Positions 26,839 to 34,819 of a stretch of 64,000 nt of DNA are shown here, piece after piece. Location of the stretch: positions 620,001-684,000 of the forward strand of contig JBGUQC010000004.1 of assembly GCA_045130665.1 (NCBI GenBank), written 5' to 3'. Both the position numbers and the translations under genes were made by a program. Every line of letters begins with the position of its first letter. Positions within the stretch are counted from its first letter, which is position 1. The notes under the pieces are model-generated. The model was not told the origin of the DNA. It saw only the letters and a list, made by a program, of their open reading frames with translations, and did no database searches. The DNA comes from RGIG8124 sp045130665 (GTDB lineage: Bacteria > Bacillota > Clostridia > Christensenellales > CAG-917).

Positions 26839-28209
26839 CTATTTGATTATTTTCTTTATTTGTTCGATTTGTTTTTTGACTGATGATGGAGATGGACCAC
26901 CTTGTGATGCCCTTTTCTCAACACAGTTCATTAAATCTATTACTTCATAGACATCCTTTTCAAACATTGGACTAATTTTTTTATATTCATCCAATGAAAG
27001 TGAATTCAATGTCTCGCCTTTTTGGATACATATTGCAACCAATTTACCGGAGCATTTATATGCATCCCTGAATGGCATACCTTTCTTTGCTAAATAGTCT
27101 GCCACATCTGTTGCATTGATAAATCCTTTCTCAGCTGCCTTTTTCATGACATCTGCTTTAATTGTTGCGGTTGAAAGCATCTCTCCAAAGATTGGCAAAC
27201 ATGCTTTAACTGTATCTACAGAATCAAAGATAGCTTCCTTATCTTCTTGCATATCTTTATCATAAGCAAGAGGTAGTCCTTTCATAACTGTTAATAATGC
27301 CATAAGGTTACCATAAACCCTACCTGTTTTACCCCTTACTAATTCAGCAACATCTGGATTTTTCTTTTGTGGCATGATGGATGAACCAGTTGCATAAGCA
27401 TCGTCCAATTCTACAAATCCATACTCTGAAGATGTCCAAAGTATTACTTCATCTGCCATTCTTGACAAATGCATCATAATTAAGGAAATATCTGATGCGA
27501 GTTCAATTACATAATCCCTATCGCTTACACCATCCATTGAATTTGCATATGGCGCATCAAAGCCAAGGCTCTTTGCAACCATTTCCCTATCTATTGGATA
27601 TGTAGTTCCAGCAAGTGCAGCAGAACCTAAAGGTGACTTTAAATTCTTAGCTAAATTCTCGAGTCTTACGATATCCCTTGCAAACATATTTGCGTATGCC
27701 ATCATATAATGTGCAAAAGTTACAGGTTGTGCCCTTTGTAGATGTGTATATCCTGGCATTATAGTATTTAGATTCTTTTCTGCGAGAGTTACTAATACTT
27801 TTATGAAATTGTTTAAATCTAGGGTTATATCATCTACAACACCCTTAACATACAAGTTCATATCTAATGCAACTTGGTCATTTCTACTTCTTGCAGTATG
27901 TAATTTCTTTCCAGCATCTCCAATTTTCTTTGTTAATTCAGCTTCAACAAACATATGAATGTCTTCAGCTTCTGGATCTATTACTAAAGTTCCGTTTTCT
28001 AATTCCTTTAAGATTTCTTCTAATCCATTTAAAATTTTGTCTACATCTTCTTGTGGAATAATAGAGCAAGCACCAAGCATTGTTGCATGTGCCATAGAAC
28101 CCTTAATATCTTCCTTATATAAGTTACAATCGAAAGATATAGATGAGTTGAAATCGTTTACTGCTTTGTTCTCTTCTTTTGAGAACCTTCCTGCCCACAT
28201 TTTTGCCAT
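26839..28209 (-). CDS. argH: Argininosuccinate lyase
   Basis: Splits argininosuccinate to arginine and fumarate. It shows KMWAGRFSKEENK at the N-terminus, TARSRNDQVALD near 107, and the superfamily signature GSSIMPQKKNPD near 277. The start MAKMWAGRF at 28209 is taken; the in-frame extension to 28257 would be translated through the strong hairpin at 28223-28249. Confidence 0.95.
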   Translation of the reverse strand: MAKMWAGRFSKEENKAVNDFNSSISFDCNLYKEDIKGSMAHATMLGACSIIPQEDVDKILNGLEEILKELENGTLVIDPEAEDIHMFVEAELTKKIGDAGKKLHTARSRNDQVALDMNLYVKGVVDDITLDLNNFIKVLVTLAEKNLNTIMPGYTHLQRAQPVTFAHYMMAYANMFARDIVRLENLAKNLKSPLGSAALAGTTYPIDREMVAKSLGFDAPYANSMDGVSDRDYVIELASDISLIMMHLSRMADEVILWTSSEYGFVELDDAYATGSSIMPQKKNPDVAELVRGKTGRVYGNLMALLTVMKGLPLAYDKDMQEDKEAIFDSVDTVKACLPIFGEMLSTATIKADVMKKAAEKGFINATDVADYLAKKGMPFRDAYKCSGKLVAICIQKGETLNSLSLDEYKKISPMFEKDVYEVIDLMNCVEKRASQGGPSPSSVKKQIEQIKKIIK

Positions 28210-28222
28210 TTTTAATACCCCA

Positions 28223-28249
28223 AGAGGCTCTCTGTAACAGAAAGCCTCT
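28223..28249 (-). promoter_or_regulatory. 12-bp hairpin between argG and argH
   Basis: The minus-strand RNA forms 12 consecutive pairs (one of them U-G) with a 3-base loop (arms at 28223-28234 and 28238-28249), 13 bases before the argH ATG. No T-run follows, so it is not a classical terminator. It may stabilise the downstream mRNA or adjust expression within the operon. Confidence 0.65.
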
Positions 28250-28284
28250 ATTTTCATTGTTATTTATCTAACGAACAAAGAATA

Positions 28285-29511
28285 CTATTTGTTATTCTTT
28301 TTGTCCATTAATGCTTTAACTTTAATGGATAATCCATATAAGTTAATGAATCCAGCGGAATCTGCTTGGTTGTATACTTGATCTTCATCAAATGTTGCGA
28401 AGTCTTCGTTGTATAATGAATACTTACTTGTGATACCTGCTTTAATGATATTTCCTTTATAAAGCATGAGTTTTACTTCACCTGTTACATTTTCTTCAAT
28501 CTTATCTACAAATGCTTGTAATCCTTCTCTTAATGGTGTAAACCACTTTCCGAAGTATACTAATTCTGCATATTGTTCTGAAATTAGTTGCTTATAATGT
28601 GCTGTATCTCTATCTAAGGTAAGTGTTTCAAGTGCAGCATGTGCTTTGTATAGGATTGTTCCACCAGGTGTTTCGTATACACCACGTGATTTCATACCAA
28701 CTAATCTGTTTTCTACGATGTCTAATAAACCGATACCATTTTCTCCACCGAGTTTATTTAATGCTTTAACCATTTCAACACCATCTAACTTCTTTCCATC
28801 TAATGTTGTTGGTACACCTTTTTCAAAACCAATTGTGATAAATGTTGGTTTATCTGGAGCTTGCATTGGTGAAACACCCATTTCTAAGAAGCCTTTCTTA
28901 TCATATTGTGGCATATTTGCTGGATCTTCTAAATCCAAACCTTCATGTGATAAGTGCCAAATGTTCTTATCTTTTGAATAATTTGTCTCACGACTAATCT
29001 TAAGTGGTACGTTATGTGCTTCAGCATAATCTATTTCTTCGTCACGAGATTTGATGTTCCAGATTCTCCATGGAGCAATAATCTTCATTTCTGGAGCAAA
29101 TGCTTTGATAGCTAATTCGAAACGAACCTGGTCATTTCCTTTACCTGTACATCCATGACAAATTGCATCTGCTTTTTCTGCCAATGCAATTTCTGCTAAT
29201 TTCTTACCAATTAATGGACGTGCAAAAGATGTTCCAAGTAAATACTCTTCATAAATTGCACCGGCTTTAAGTGTTGGATAAATGTAATCTTCAACGAATT
29301 CTTTCTTGAGATCTAAAACGATTAATTTGCTTGCACCTGTTTTTAAAGCTTTTTCTTCAAGACCATCTAATTCATCACCTTGACCAACGTCTGCAGAAAC
29401 TGCGATGATTTCTGGATTGTTATAATTTTCTTTGAGCCATGGGATAATGATAGACGTATCTAATCCACCTGAATAAGCTAAAACGATTTTCTTAATTTCT
29501 TTGTCTGCCAT
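28285..29511 (-). CDS. argG: Argininosuccinate synthase
   Basis: ATP-dependent joining of citrulline and aspartate. The PP-loop AYSGGLDTS is at 12-20, HGCTGKGNDQVRFE near 118 and ETNYSKDKNIWHLSHEGLDLEDP near 178. It is 408 residues, full length. It is the first gene of argGHCJBDF, preceded by a consensus promoter. All seven genes share one strand with gaps of at most 75 bases. Confidence 0.96.
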   Translation of the reverse strand: MADKEIKKIVLAYSGGLDTSIIIPWLKENYNNPEIIAVSADVGQGDELDGLEEKALKTGASKLIVLDLKKEFVEDYIYPTLKAGAIYEEYLLGTSFARPLIGKKLAEIALAEKADAICHGCTGKGNDQVRFELAIKAFAPEMKIIAPWRIWNIKSRDEEIDYAEAHNVPLKISRETNYSKDKNIWHLSHEGLDLEDPANMPQYDKKGFLEMGVSPMQAPDKPTFITIGFEKGVPTTLDGKKLDGVEMVKALNKLGGENGIGLLDIVENRLVGMKSRGVYETPGGTILYKAHAALETLTLDRDTAHYKQLISEQYAELVYFGKWFTPLREGLQAFVDKIEENVTGEVKLMLYKGNIIKAGITSKYSLYNEDFATFDEDQVYNQADSAGFINLYGLSIKVKALMDKKNNK

Positions 29512-29550
29512 AATTACTTACCTCTGTAATTTTAAATTTATTATAGGCAT

Positions 29551-29579
29551 ATAATAAGGGAGAATATGAGTAATGTCAA
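29551..29579 (-). promoter_or_regulatory. Promoter of the arginine operon
   Basis: Minus-strand TTGACA (29574-29579), 17-base spacer, TATTAT (29551-29556), 40 bases before argG. The 120 bases upstream (29580-29700) are extremely A+T-rich and contain imperfect TATTCA/TGAATA-like half-sites that could bind ArgR, but no convincing full operator was found. Confidence 0.8.
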
Positions 29580-29701
29580 CAAAAAATACATAAATTTTGA
29601 ATATTTTTTAATAATTTTTACATTTTTATTGTATATTATGCAATTTTTATCTATTTTTGCATAAAAAATGAATATTTTATACATTTTGTTTTGGATAAAA
29701 T

Positions 29702-29720
29702 AAAAAACGGCCCGAAGGCC
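29702..29720 (-). terminator. UUCG-tetraloop terminator of the fumarase operon
   Basis: Minus-strand GGCC-TTCG-GGCC followed by GTTTTTT, 20 bases after the fumB stop. The C(UUCG)G tetraloop is exceptionally stable. Confidence 0.88.
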
Positions 29721-29741
29721 ATTTTCTAAATATTTTTGTTC

Positions 29742-30269
29742 TTATTTTGAATAAAGGTTTGTACCTGATTGATCAAATACTACAACCGCAGGCAACCTAT
29801 CTAATGTGAACTTATAAACAGCCTCTGCGCCAAATTCTTCAAATGCAAGTATCTCATATTTTGAAATACATTTTGCACTTAGAGCACCTGCGCCACCAAT
29901 TGCTGCAAAATAAACTGCATTATTTCTTACCATTGCATCTTTAACGCTTTGAGCAACATCGCCCTTACCAATAATTGCAACAATACCATTATCTAATAAA
30001 GGTTCAATTATTCCATCCATACGTTTAGATGTTGTAGGTCCTGCAGATGAAATCTTGCCAGTTTTGTCAAAAGTTGGACCAACATAGAAAATAGTTTCTC
30101 CAACAATATTAAATGGAAGCTTTTCGCCTCTTTCTAGCATTTCCTTTGTTCTTTTAACTGCTTTATCTCTTCCGGTAATTATTTCACCAGATAAATATAC
30201 TGTATCTCCAGTTTTTAAAGACTTTGTTTGTTCTTTAGTAATAGGAAATTTAATTTCTAATTCGGCCAT
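29742..30269 (-). CDS. fumB: Fumarate hydratase class I, beta subunit
   Basis: 175-residue C-terminal half of class I fumarase (the beta domain of the iron-sulfur hydrolyase family, which also includes tartrate dehydratase). Motifs: DTVYLSGEIITGRDKA, GPTTSKRMDG and GKGDVAQSV. It joins the alpha subunit at the active-site interface. The start shares one base with the alpha stop, so the subunits are coupled. The tartrate form cannot be strictly excluded, but the fumarate-releasing arginine operon nearby favours fumarase. Confidence 0.88.
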   Translation of the reverse strand: MAELEIKFPITKEQTKSLKTGDTVYLSGEIITGRDKAVKRTKEMLERGEKLPFNIVGETIFYVGPTFDKTGKISSAGPTTSKRMDGIIEPLLDNGIVAIIGKGDVAQSVKDAMVRNNAVYFAAIGGAGALSAKCISKYEILAFEEFGAEAVYKFTLDRLPAVVVFDQSGTNLYSK

Positions 30270-31102
30270 TAAAATACCACCTCCGTCTTTCTCATTGCAT
30301 TACAACCAAAGTTAATTGCAACTGGCAAACCTGCAATATGAGTTGGGTGTTTTTCAATATGAACAGCTAAAGCTGTTGTATTGCCACCAAATCCAGATGC
30401 TCCTATCTTTAATGCATTAACTGCACCTAAGATTTGTTTTTCTAATTCAGCAAGTTCTGGGTCTGGATTTATTGAACCAATTTCCCTAAGCAAACCATGT
30501 TTTGCCATCTCTAATGCTTTTTCAGAAGTACCGCCAATACCAACACCAATTACATATGGTGGACATGGACAAGCTCCTGCATTCTTTGCAGCATCAACAA
30601 CAGAATTAATAATACCCTGTTTTCCTGCAGATGGGAAAAGCATATAAAGTTTGGTCATGTTTTCAGCACCAAAACCTTTTGGCATAAATGATATTTTTAA
30701 TCCATCACCCTCAACCAAATTAATATGAATAATAGCTGGTGTATTATCTTTTGTATTAATTCTGCTTAGAGGATCCAAAACACTTGATCTTAATCCACTT
30801 GAATATGCCTTAGATGTTGCATTATTTAATGCTTGTCTTAGACTTCCTTCAATATGGACATCTTGACCTAATTCAACGAAGAAAACAGCCATGCCTGTAT
30901 CTTGGCAAAGTGGAACAGCTTCTTTCTTTGCAACTTCTGCATTCTCTAATAAAACATTCATTGCAAATTGGGCTCTTTCTGAATCTTCAACAGCTAGTGC
31001 ATTTTTAATACCACAAACTGCATCTTGAGCAAGTGTTGTACTGGTATCATAAATAATCTTTGTTAATTTGTTTTCAATATCTTGTGCATTTATAGTTCTC
31101 AT
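30269..31102 (-). CDS. fumA: Fumarate hydratase class I, alpha subunit
   Basis: 277-residue alpha subunit carrying the [4Fe-4S] cluster. Cluster cysteines are seen in VPLCQDTGMAVFF, GACPCPPYVIGVGIGG and GFGGN...FGCNAMR. ATG 31102 begins MRTINAQDIE, the conserved start; the in-frame extension to 31195 adds a low-complexity hydrophobic stretch unlike the family. There is no ribosome binding site, and the -10 lies seven bases away. Confidence 0.88.
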   Translation of the reverse strand: MRTINAQDIENKLTKIIYDTSTTLAQDAVCGIKNALAVEDSERAQFAMNVLLENAEVAKKEAVPLCQDTGMAVFFVELGQDVHIEGSLRQALNNATSKAYSSGLRSSVLDPLSRINTKDNTPAIIHINLVEGDGLKISFMPKGFGAENMTKLYMLFPSAGKQGIINSVVDAAKNAGACPCPPYVIGVGIGGTSEKALEMAKHGLLREIGSINPDPELAELEKQILGAVNALKIGASGFGGNTTALAVHIEKHPTHIAGLPVAINFGCNAMRKTEVVF

Positions 31103-31109
31103 ACAAATA

Positions 31110-31138
31110 ATGTTAAAACAAAATCCAAAATAAAACAA
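31110..31138 (-). promoter_or_regulatory. Promoter of fumAB, possibly giving a leaderless mRNA
   Basis: Minus-strand TTGTTT (31133-31138), 17-base spacer, TAACAT (31110-31115), then seven bases to the fumA ATG. It is a weaker match than other promoters here, and its proposal rests partly on the same geometry being seen at degV. Confidence 0.4.
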
Positions 31139-31172
31139 CATTTTTATATGCGCACGCGAAAATAAATACTTG

Positions 31173-31201
31173 TTGACTAATCTTATTATTAGCAATATAA
31201 T
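31173..31201 (+). promoter_or_regulatory. Promoter of tRNA-Arg
   Basis: TTGACT (31173-31178), 17-base spacer, TATAAT (31196-31201), 16 bases before the tRNA. Confidence 0.75.
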
Positions 31202-31217
31202 TCAATTCACGATTGAT

Positions 31218-31294
31218 GCGCCGTTAGCTCAATTGGATAGAGCGTTGGTCTACGGAACCAAAGGTTAGGGGTTCGACTCCCTTACGGCGCGCCA
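31218..31294 (+). tRNA. tRNA-Arg (ACG)
   Basis: Anticodon stem-loop TTGGT-CTACGGA-ACCAA gives ACG, read as ICG after deamination. Acceptor GCGCCGT/ACGGCGC is fully paired, G73, CCA encoded. Confidence 0.95.
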
Positions 31295-31328
31295 TTTTTT
31301 TATATAAAGAACTTTTTAAGGAGCAAAA

Positions 31329-31760
31329 ATGGAATACAAATTTTATGGTTCAAATACCCCATCTATTAAGCCTGTAAATCCAGATTTTACTAAAGTAAAA
31401 GATCAAAGACATTTATATGATTTGCTATCTGACATTTGGTGTGAATATTCATGTGCTCCTAGATATAGAAAGGATTGGTCCAAAGAGAATAAAACATTAG
31501 GACAATGCTCTATTTCTTCTTTCCTTATCCAAGATATTTTTGGCGGAAAAGTATATGGTGTTCCACTTAAAGAAGGTGGCTTCCATTGTTACAATGTTGT
31601 AGATGGAATTCACTTTGATTTAACTAGCGAGCAATTTGGCGATGAAAAGCTTATATATGATGATAAATATGAGCAAACTCGTGAAGAACATTTTGCAAGC
31701 AAAGAAAAGTATGAGCGCTATCTTTATCTAAAAAATACCCTATTAGATAAATTCAAATAA
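31329..31760 (+). CDS. YunG-like small protein
   Basis: 143 residues with AAGGAG upstream. The core GQCSISSFLIQDIFGG...GFHCYNVVDGIHFDLTSEQF matches the YunG family pattern: an N-terminal cysteine, then histidine in an HxYN context, then a DLTSxQF strand. The Cys/His layout recalls a papain-like or transglutaminase-like fold, but activity is not established for the family. It lies between tRNA-Arg and the T-box promoter, probably read from the tRNA promoter. Confidence 0.7.
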   Translation: MEYKFYGSNTPSIKPVNPDFTKVKDQRHLYDLLSDIWCEYSCAPRYRKDWSKENKTLGQCSISSFLIQDIFGGKVYGVPLKEGGFHCYNVVDGIHFDLTSEQFGDEKLIYDDKYEQTREEHFASKEKYERYLYLKNTLLDKFK

Positions 31761-31765
31761 TATAA

Positions 31766-31794
31766 TTGACATCATTCTGTTAGAATGCTATTAT
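31766..31794 (+). promoter_or_regulatory. Promoter of the T-box transcript
   Basis: TTGACA (31766-31771), 17-base spacer, TATTAT (31789-31794), just upstream of the T-box leader. Confidence 0.85.
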
Positions 31795-31799
31795 TCATG

Positions 31800-32083
31800 C
31801 AATAGCGCTTGACCAAGAACAAGTAGGAGCGAGGGGCCTTTTAGAGAGATGCCGGTTGCTGCAAGGCATTAAGGGAATCGTATCTGAATACATCTTGTTA
31901 GCTGCGTACGGAAAGGAAACGAGTATGCTACGCCGGGATTGCCCGTTACAGCAAGAGAGCAACTGCTCCATAAGGTTTAATTAGTAATAATTAAGCGAAT
32001 AGAGGTGGTACCACGAATAATTCGTCCTCTTAAACAAAAATCTAGAATTAGATTAATGTTGAGAGGATTTTTTATTTTCTCAA
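31800..32083 (+). promoter_or_regulatory. T-box riboswitch, predicted tyrosine specifier (UAC)
   Basis: Stem I begins with CAAGA (31814-31818) and AAGTA, shows the AGAGAG distal element and returns with TCTTG (31893-31897). The bases just before that helix read GAA-TAC-A, putting the specifier TAC at 31889-31891, a Tyr codon. The T-box core AGGTGGTACCACG lies at 32003-32015. Its UGGU would pair with an ACCA tRNA end, as tRNA-Tyr has. A competing terminator pairs CCTCT (32026-32030) with AGAGG (32062-32066) before TTTTTT. Uncharged tRNA should relieve termination and switch on the symporter. Confidence 0.85.
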
Positions 32084-32100
32084 CAATATGAGGTGAGGTT

Positions 32101-33822
32101 ATGTTTAATTCTCTAATTAGTGCAGAAAGATCAGCTGGTGGCATTGCTTTAATGTCCATCATGATTGTAGTTTTTGCCGCAGCAATGGTATTTGTTGGCA
32201 TTTACACTAGAAGAAAAGCTAAGGACGTAAATGGCTTCGTTTTAGGCGGAAGAAGCATTGGCCCATGGCTTACTGCTTTTACATACGGAACATCATATTT
32301 TAGTGCAGTTATATTTATTGGTTATGCTGGACAATTCGGTTATTTATTTGGCGTAGCAAGTACATGGATTGGAATTGGAAACGCTGTTTTAGGTTCACTT
32401 CTTGCATGGGTTGTTCTTGGAAGAAGAACAAGAATCATGTCTCAAAGCTTAGATTCTAAGACAATGTCTGATTTCTTTGGAAAGAGATATTTATCTAAAG
32501 GATTAAAACTTGCAGCTGCTATTATCATATTTATTTTCTTAATTCCATATACCGCTTCCTTATTCAATGGTTTATCTAGATTATTCACTATTGCATTTGG
32601 ATTCAAAAATGAAAATATGGCATACATCATTATTGTTGCAGTAATGGCTGTATTGACAGGTATTTATGTATTATTTGGTGGATATAGAGCTACAGCAATT
32701 AATGACTTTATTCAAGGAATAATCATGCTAATTGGTATTATTGCAGTTATCGCTGTTGCATTAAATGCAAATGGTGGTTTAACAGGATCAATGACAGCTC
32801 TTGCAGAGCAAGCTGGTTGGAAATATACATCATTCTTCGGAGCAGCTCCAGTATTCTTAATCTTTGTTATTATCTTAACATCTCTAGGTACATGGGGATT
32901 ACCACAAATGGTTAATAAATTCTATGCAATTAAGAGTGAAAACGATATCAGAAAAGGAACTATCATTTCTACAATTTTCGCAATCATAGTTGCAGGTGGA
33001 TGTTACTTCCTTGGTGGTTTCGGAAGATTATTTGCTGAACCAGGAACAGCATTTGATGCTGTTGTACCAACTATCTTAGACAAAACTGTTCATTCGGACT
33101 TCTTAATGGGCATTGTTGTTATTCTAGTATTAAGTGCATCTATGTCTACACTTTCTAGCTTAGTATTAACATCTTCAAGCACATTAACATTAGACATGAT
33201 TAAGGGCTATGTTATTAAAGAAGAAAAGTTCACTGAAAGAAAGCAAATGGTTATTATGCGTATATTCCTTGCAATATTTATTGCAATAAGTGCAGTTATT
33301 GCTATCATTCAAAAGCTTTATAATGTTTCAACAATTGCTCAATTAATGGGTGTAAGTTGGGGCGCATTAGCTGGCGCATTCCTTGCTCCATTCTTATATG
33401 GTTTATATAGCAAGAAGATTACAAAATCTTCTGTATGGGCATCATTCATTATTGGTGTTACAATCTCAATCTTCTCACTCGTTATGTCTATTACAAAAGG
33501 AACATTCATGACAGTTACATTCTCATCTGGAGAAACATTGAACTTTGCTAATGCTGTTGTTATGGGTGCTATAGCAATGATTGCTGGATTAATCATTGTT
33601 CCACTTGTAAGTCTTTGCACATACAAACTCGAAGTTAAGAAAGGCATCCTTGATGTTGAAGCTACCGAGAGAATGTTTGATTGCTTCAAGGGTAAAGTTG
33701 TTGTAAGCAGAAAGTCTTCACTTGGTGATGAAGTTATCGATGAGGTTGCAAACAACGAAGAGGTAAAAGAAGAAATCTTATCCGAGATGGTAGAAGAACA
33801 AGCAAACGAAAATAAAGAATAA
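32101..33822 (+). CDS. Sodium/solute symporter (SSS family), predicted tyrosine uptake
   Basis: 573-residue SSS (SLC5-like) transporter with about 13 membrane segments. FVLGGRSIGPWLTAFTYGTSYFSAVIFIGYAG and GGYRATAINDFIQGIIM are signature regions. A conserved S-T-x-S-S element (LSASMSTLSSLVLTSSST) contributes to Na+ site 2. The C-terminus is acidic and cytoplasmic. SSS members carry proline, pantothenate, sugars and others. Assignment to an aromatic amino acid comes only from the T-box leader 18 bases upstream. RBS GAGGTGAGG. Confidence 0.85.
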   Translation: MFNSLISAERSAGGIALMSIMIVVFAAAMVFVGIYTRRKAKDVNGFVLGGRSIGPWLTAFTYGTSYFSAVIFIGYAGQFGYLFGVASTWIGIGNAVLGSLLAWVVLGRRTRIMSQSLDSKTMSDFFGKRYLSKGLKLAAAIIIFIFLIPYTASLFNGLSRLFTIAFGFKNENMAYIIIVAVMAVLTGIYVLFGGYRATAINDFIQGIIMLIGIIAVIAVALNANGGLTGSMTALAEQAGWKYTSFFGAAPVFLIFVIILTSLGTWGLPQMVNKFYAIKSENDIRKGTIISTIFAIIVAGGCYFLGGFGRLFAEPGTAFDAVVPTILDKTVHSDFLMGIVVILVLSASMSTLSSLVLTSSSTLTLDMIKGYVIKEEKFTERKQMVIMRIFLAIFIAISAVIAIIQKLYNVSTIAQLMGVSWGALAGAFLAPFLYGLYSKKITKSSVWASFIIGVTISIFSLVMSITKGTFMTVTFSSGETLNFANAVVMGAIAMIAGLIIVPLVSLCTYKLEVKKGILDVEATERMFDCFKGKVVVSRKSSLGDEVIDEVANNEEVKEEILSEMVEEQANENKE

Positions 33823-33844
33823 AATTCTTTAAGTTAAAAAAAAT

Positions 33845-33879
33845 AAAGCCGTATTCAGTAATGTTTACGGCTTTTTATT
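33845..33879. terminator. Bidirectional terminator after the symporter
   Basis: Stem AAAGCCGTA/TACGGCTTT with a 12-base loop and TTTTTATTTTT. It overlaps the stop codon of the convergent hydrolase gene. Confidence 0.85.
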
Positions 33880-34819
33880 TTTCTATAAACTCATGTATGA
33901 AGTTATCAACTGCATCATCATACTGTTGAGTATTATTTATTCGAATATGTGAATGAACTCCCTTATCAAACCACACCAATTGTTTTGGAGCATGGCAACT
34001 GTCATATAGCAATTGTGCTTGATCTGGTGTTGAATAAGCATCCATCTTAGAATACAAGAACAAGATTGGTTTCTTCATCTTCCCTATACAATTAATTGGT
34101 CCAAATTTAGTTGGAGATTTATGTGAGAAGATTCTTATTAAAAGCATAACAAGATGATGTATTGGAAATAATGGTTTTCTTGCTTCTCTAATGTGGTTTG
34201 CAAAAGATTCAGCGAAGTTTACATACATTCCCTCTGCAACCATTGCCTTCATATAATCTGGACAAGAATCATCTGTTAAAGCATATAGAGACATTGATGA
34301 ACCAATACAAATAGCATGAATAATTACTTCCTTAATTCCAAGATTATCATGTAAATATCTACCCCATGCAAGAATATCCTTATATTCTTCAAAACCAATT
34401 CTGTTGATAACGCCACTAGATAATCCGTGCGCTCTATTATCTATAGAAAGAATGTTGTAACCATTCTTTTTGTATATTTCTGAAAAATAGTATCCATATG
34501 ACCCCGCTTCAGATCTTCCTGGAATAACAATTACGGCCTTATCTGAACCAAAGTCTACATAGTTGGCAAAGAGTTTATATCCTTCATTCTCTATTTGGAC
34601 GATTCTAATATAATCTTTATTTTCTTCTCCAAAAACTTTACCCTCTTCCATCATTTGAGATTCTTCGGCATCTTTTCTTGGCCAATCTCTACGCCACTTT
34701 TTCTTTGAAGTACGAACCAATAACGTTATATAAATAACTACTGGAGTAACAAAAATTGGGAAGCCTATTATAAATAAAGCTACCAACACAACTATTAGCG
34801 CTATTAATCCTGGTGCCAT
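33875..34819 (-). CDS. Membrane-anchored alpha/beta hydrolase with apparent Cys nucleophile
   Basis: 314 residues. A transmembrane anchor at 5-35 and a basic stretch precede an alpha/beta-hydrolase core: oxyanion region VIPGRSEAGSYG, nucleophile elbow HAICIGSS with C171 where GxSxG normally has serine, Asp in SKMDAYSTP and His in KGVHSHIR. A Cys nucleophile occurs in dienelactone hydrolases and PHA synthases. The start overlaps the fakA stop by one base (TAATG), so it is coupled to fatty-acid kinase. A lipid or thioester substrate is an inference. Confidence 0.8.
   Translation of the reverse strand: MAPGLIALIVVLVALFIIGFPIFVTPVVIYITLLVRTSKKKWRRDWPRKDAEESQMMEEGKVFGEENKDYIRIVQIENEGYKLFANYVDFGSDKAVIVIPGRSEAGSYGYYFSEIYKKNGYNILSIDNRAHGLSSGVINRIGFEEYKDILAWGRYLHDNLGIKEVIIHAICIGSSMSLYALTDDSCPDYMKAMVAEGMYVNFAESFANHIREARKPLFPIHHLVMLLIRIFSHKSPTKFGPINCIGKMKKPILFLYSKMDAYSTPDQAQLLYDSCHAPKQLVWFDKGVHSHIRINNTQQYDDAVDNFIHEFIEK

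Noticed and set aside
29580..29700. ArgR operators upstream of argG
   Set aside because: Only loose A+T-rich half-sites are visible; in DNA of this composition such matches are expected by chance.
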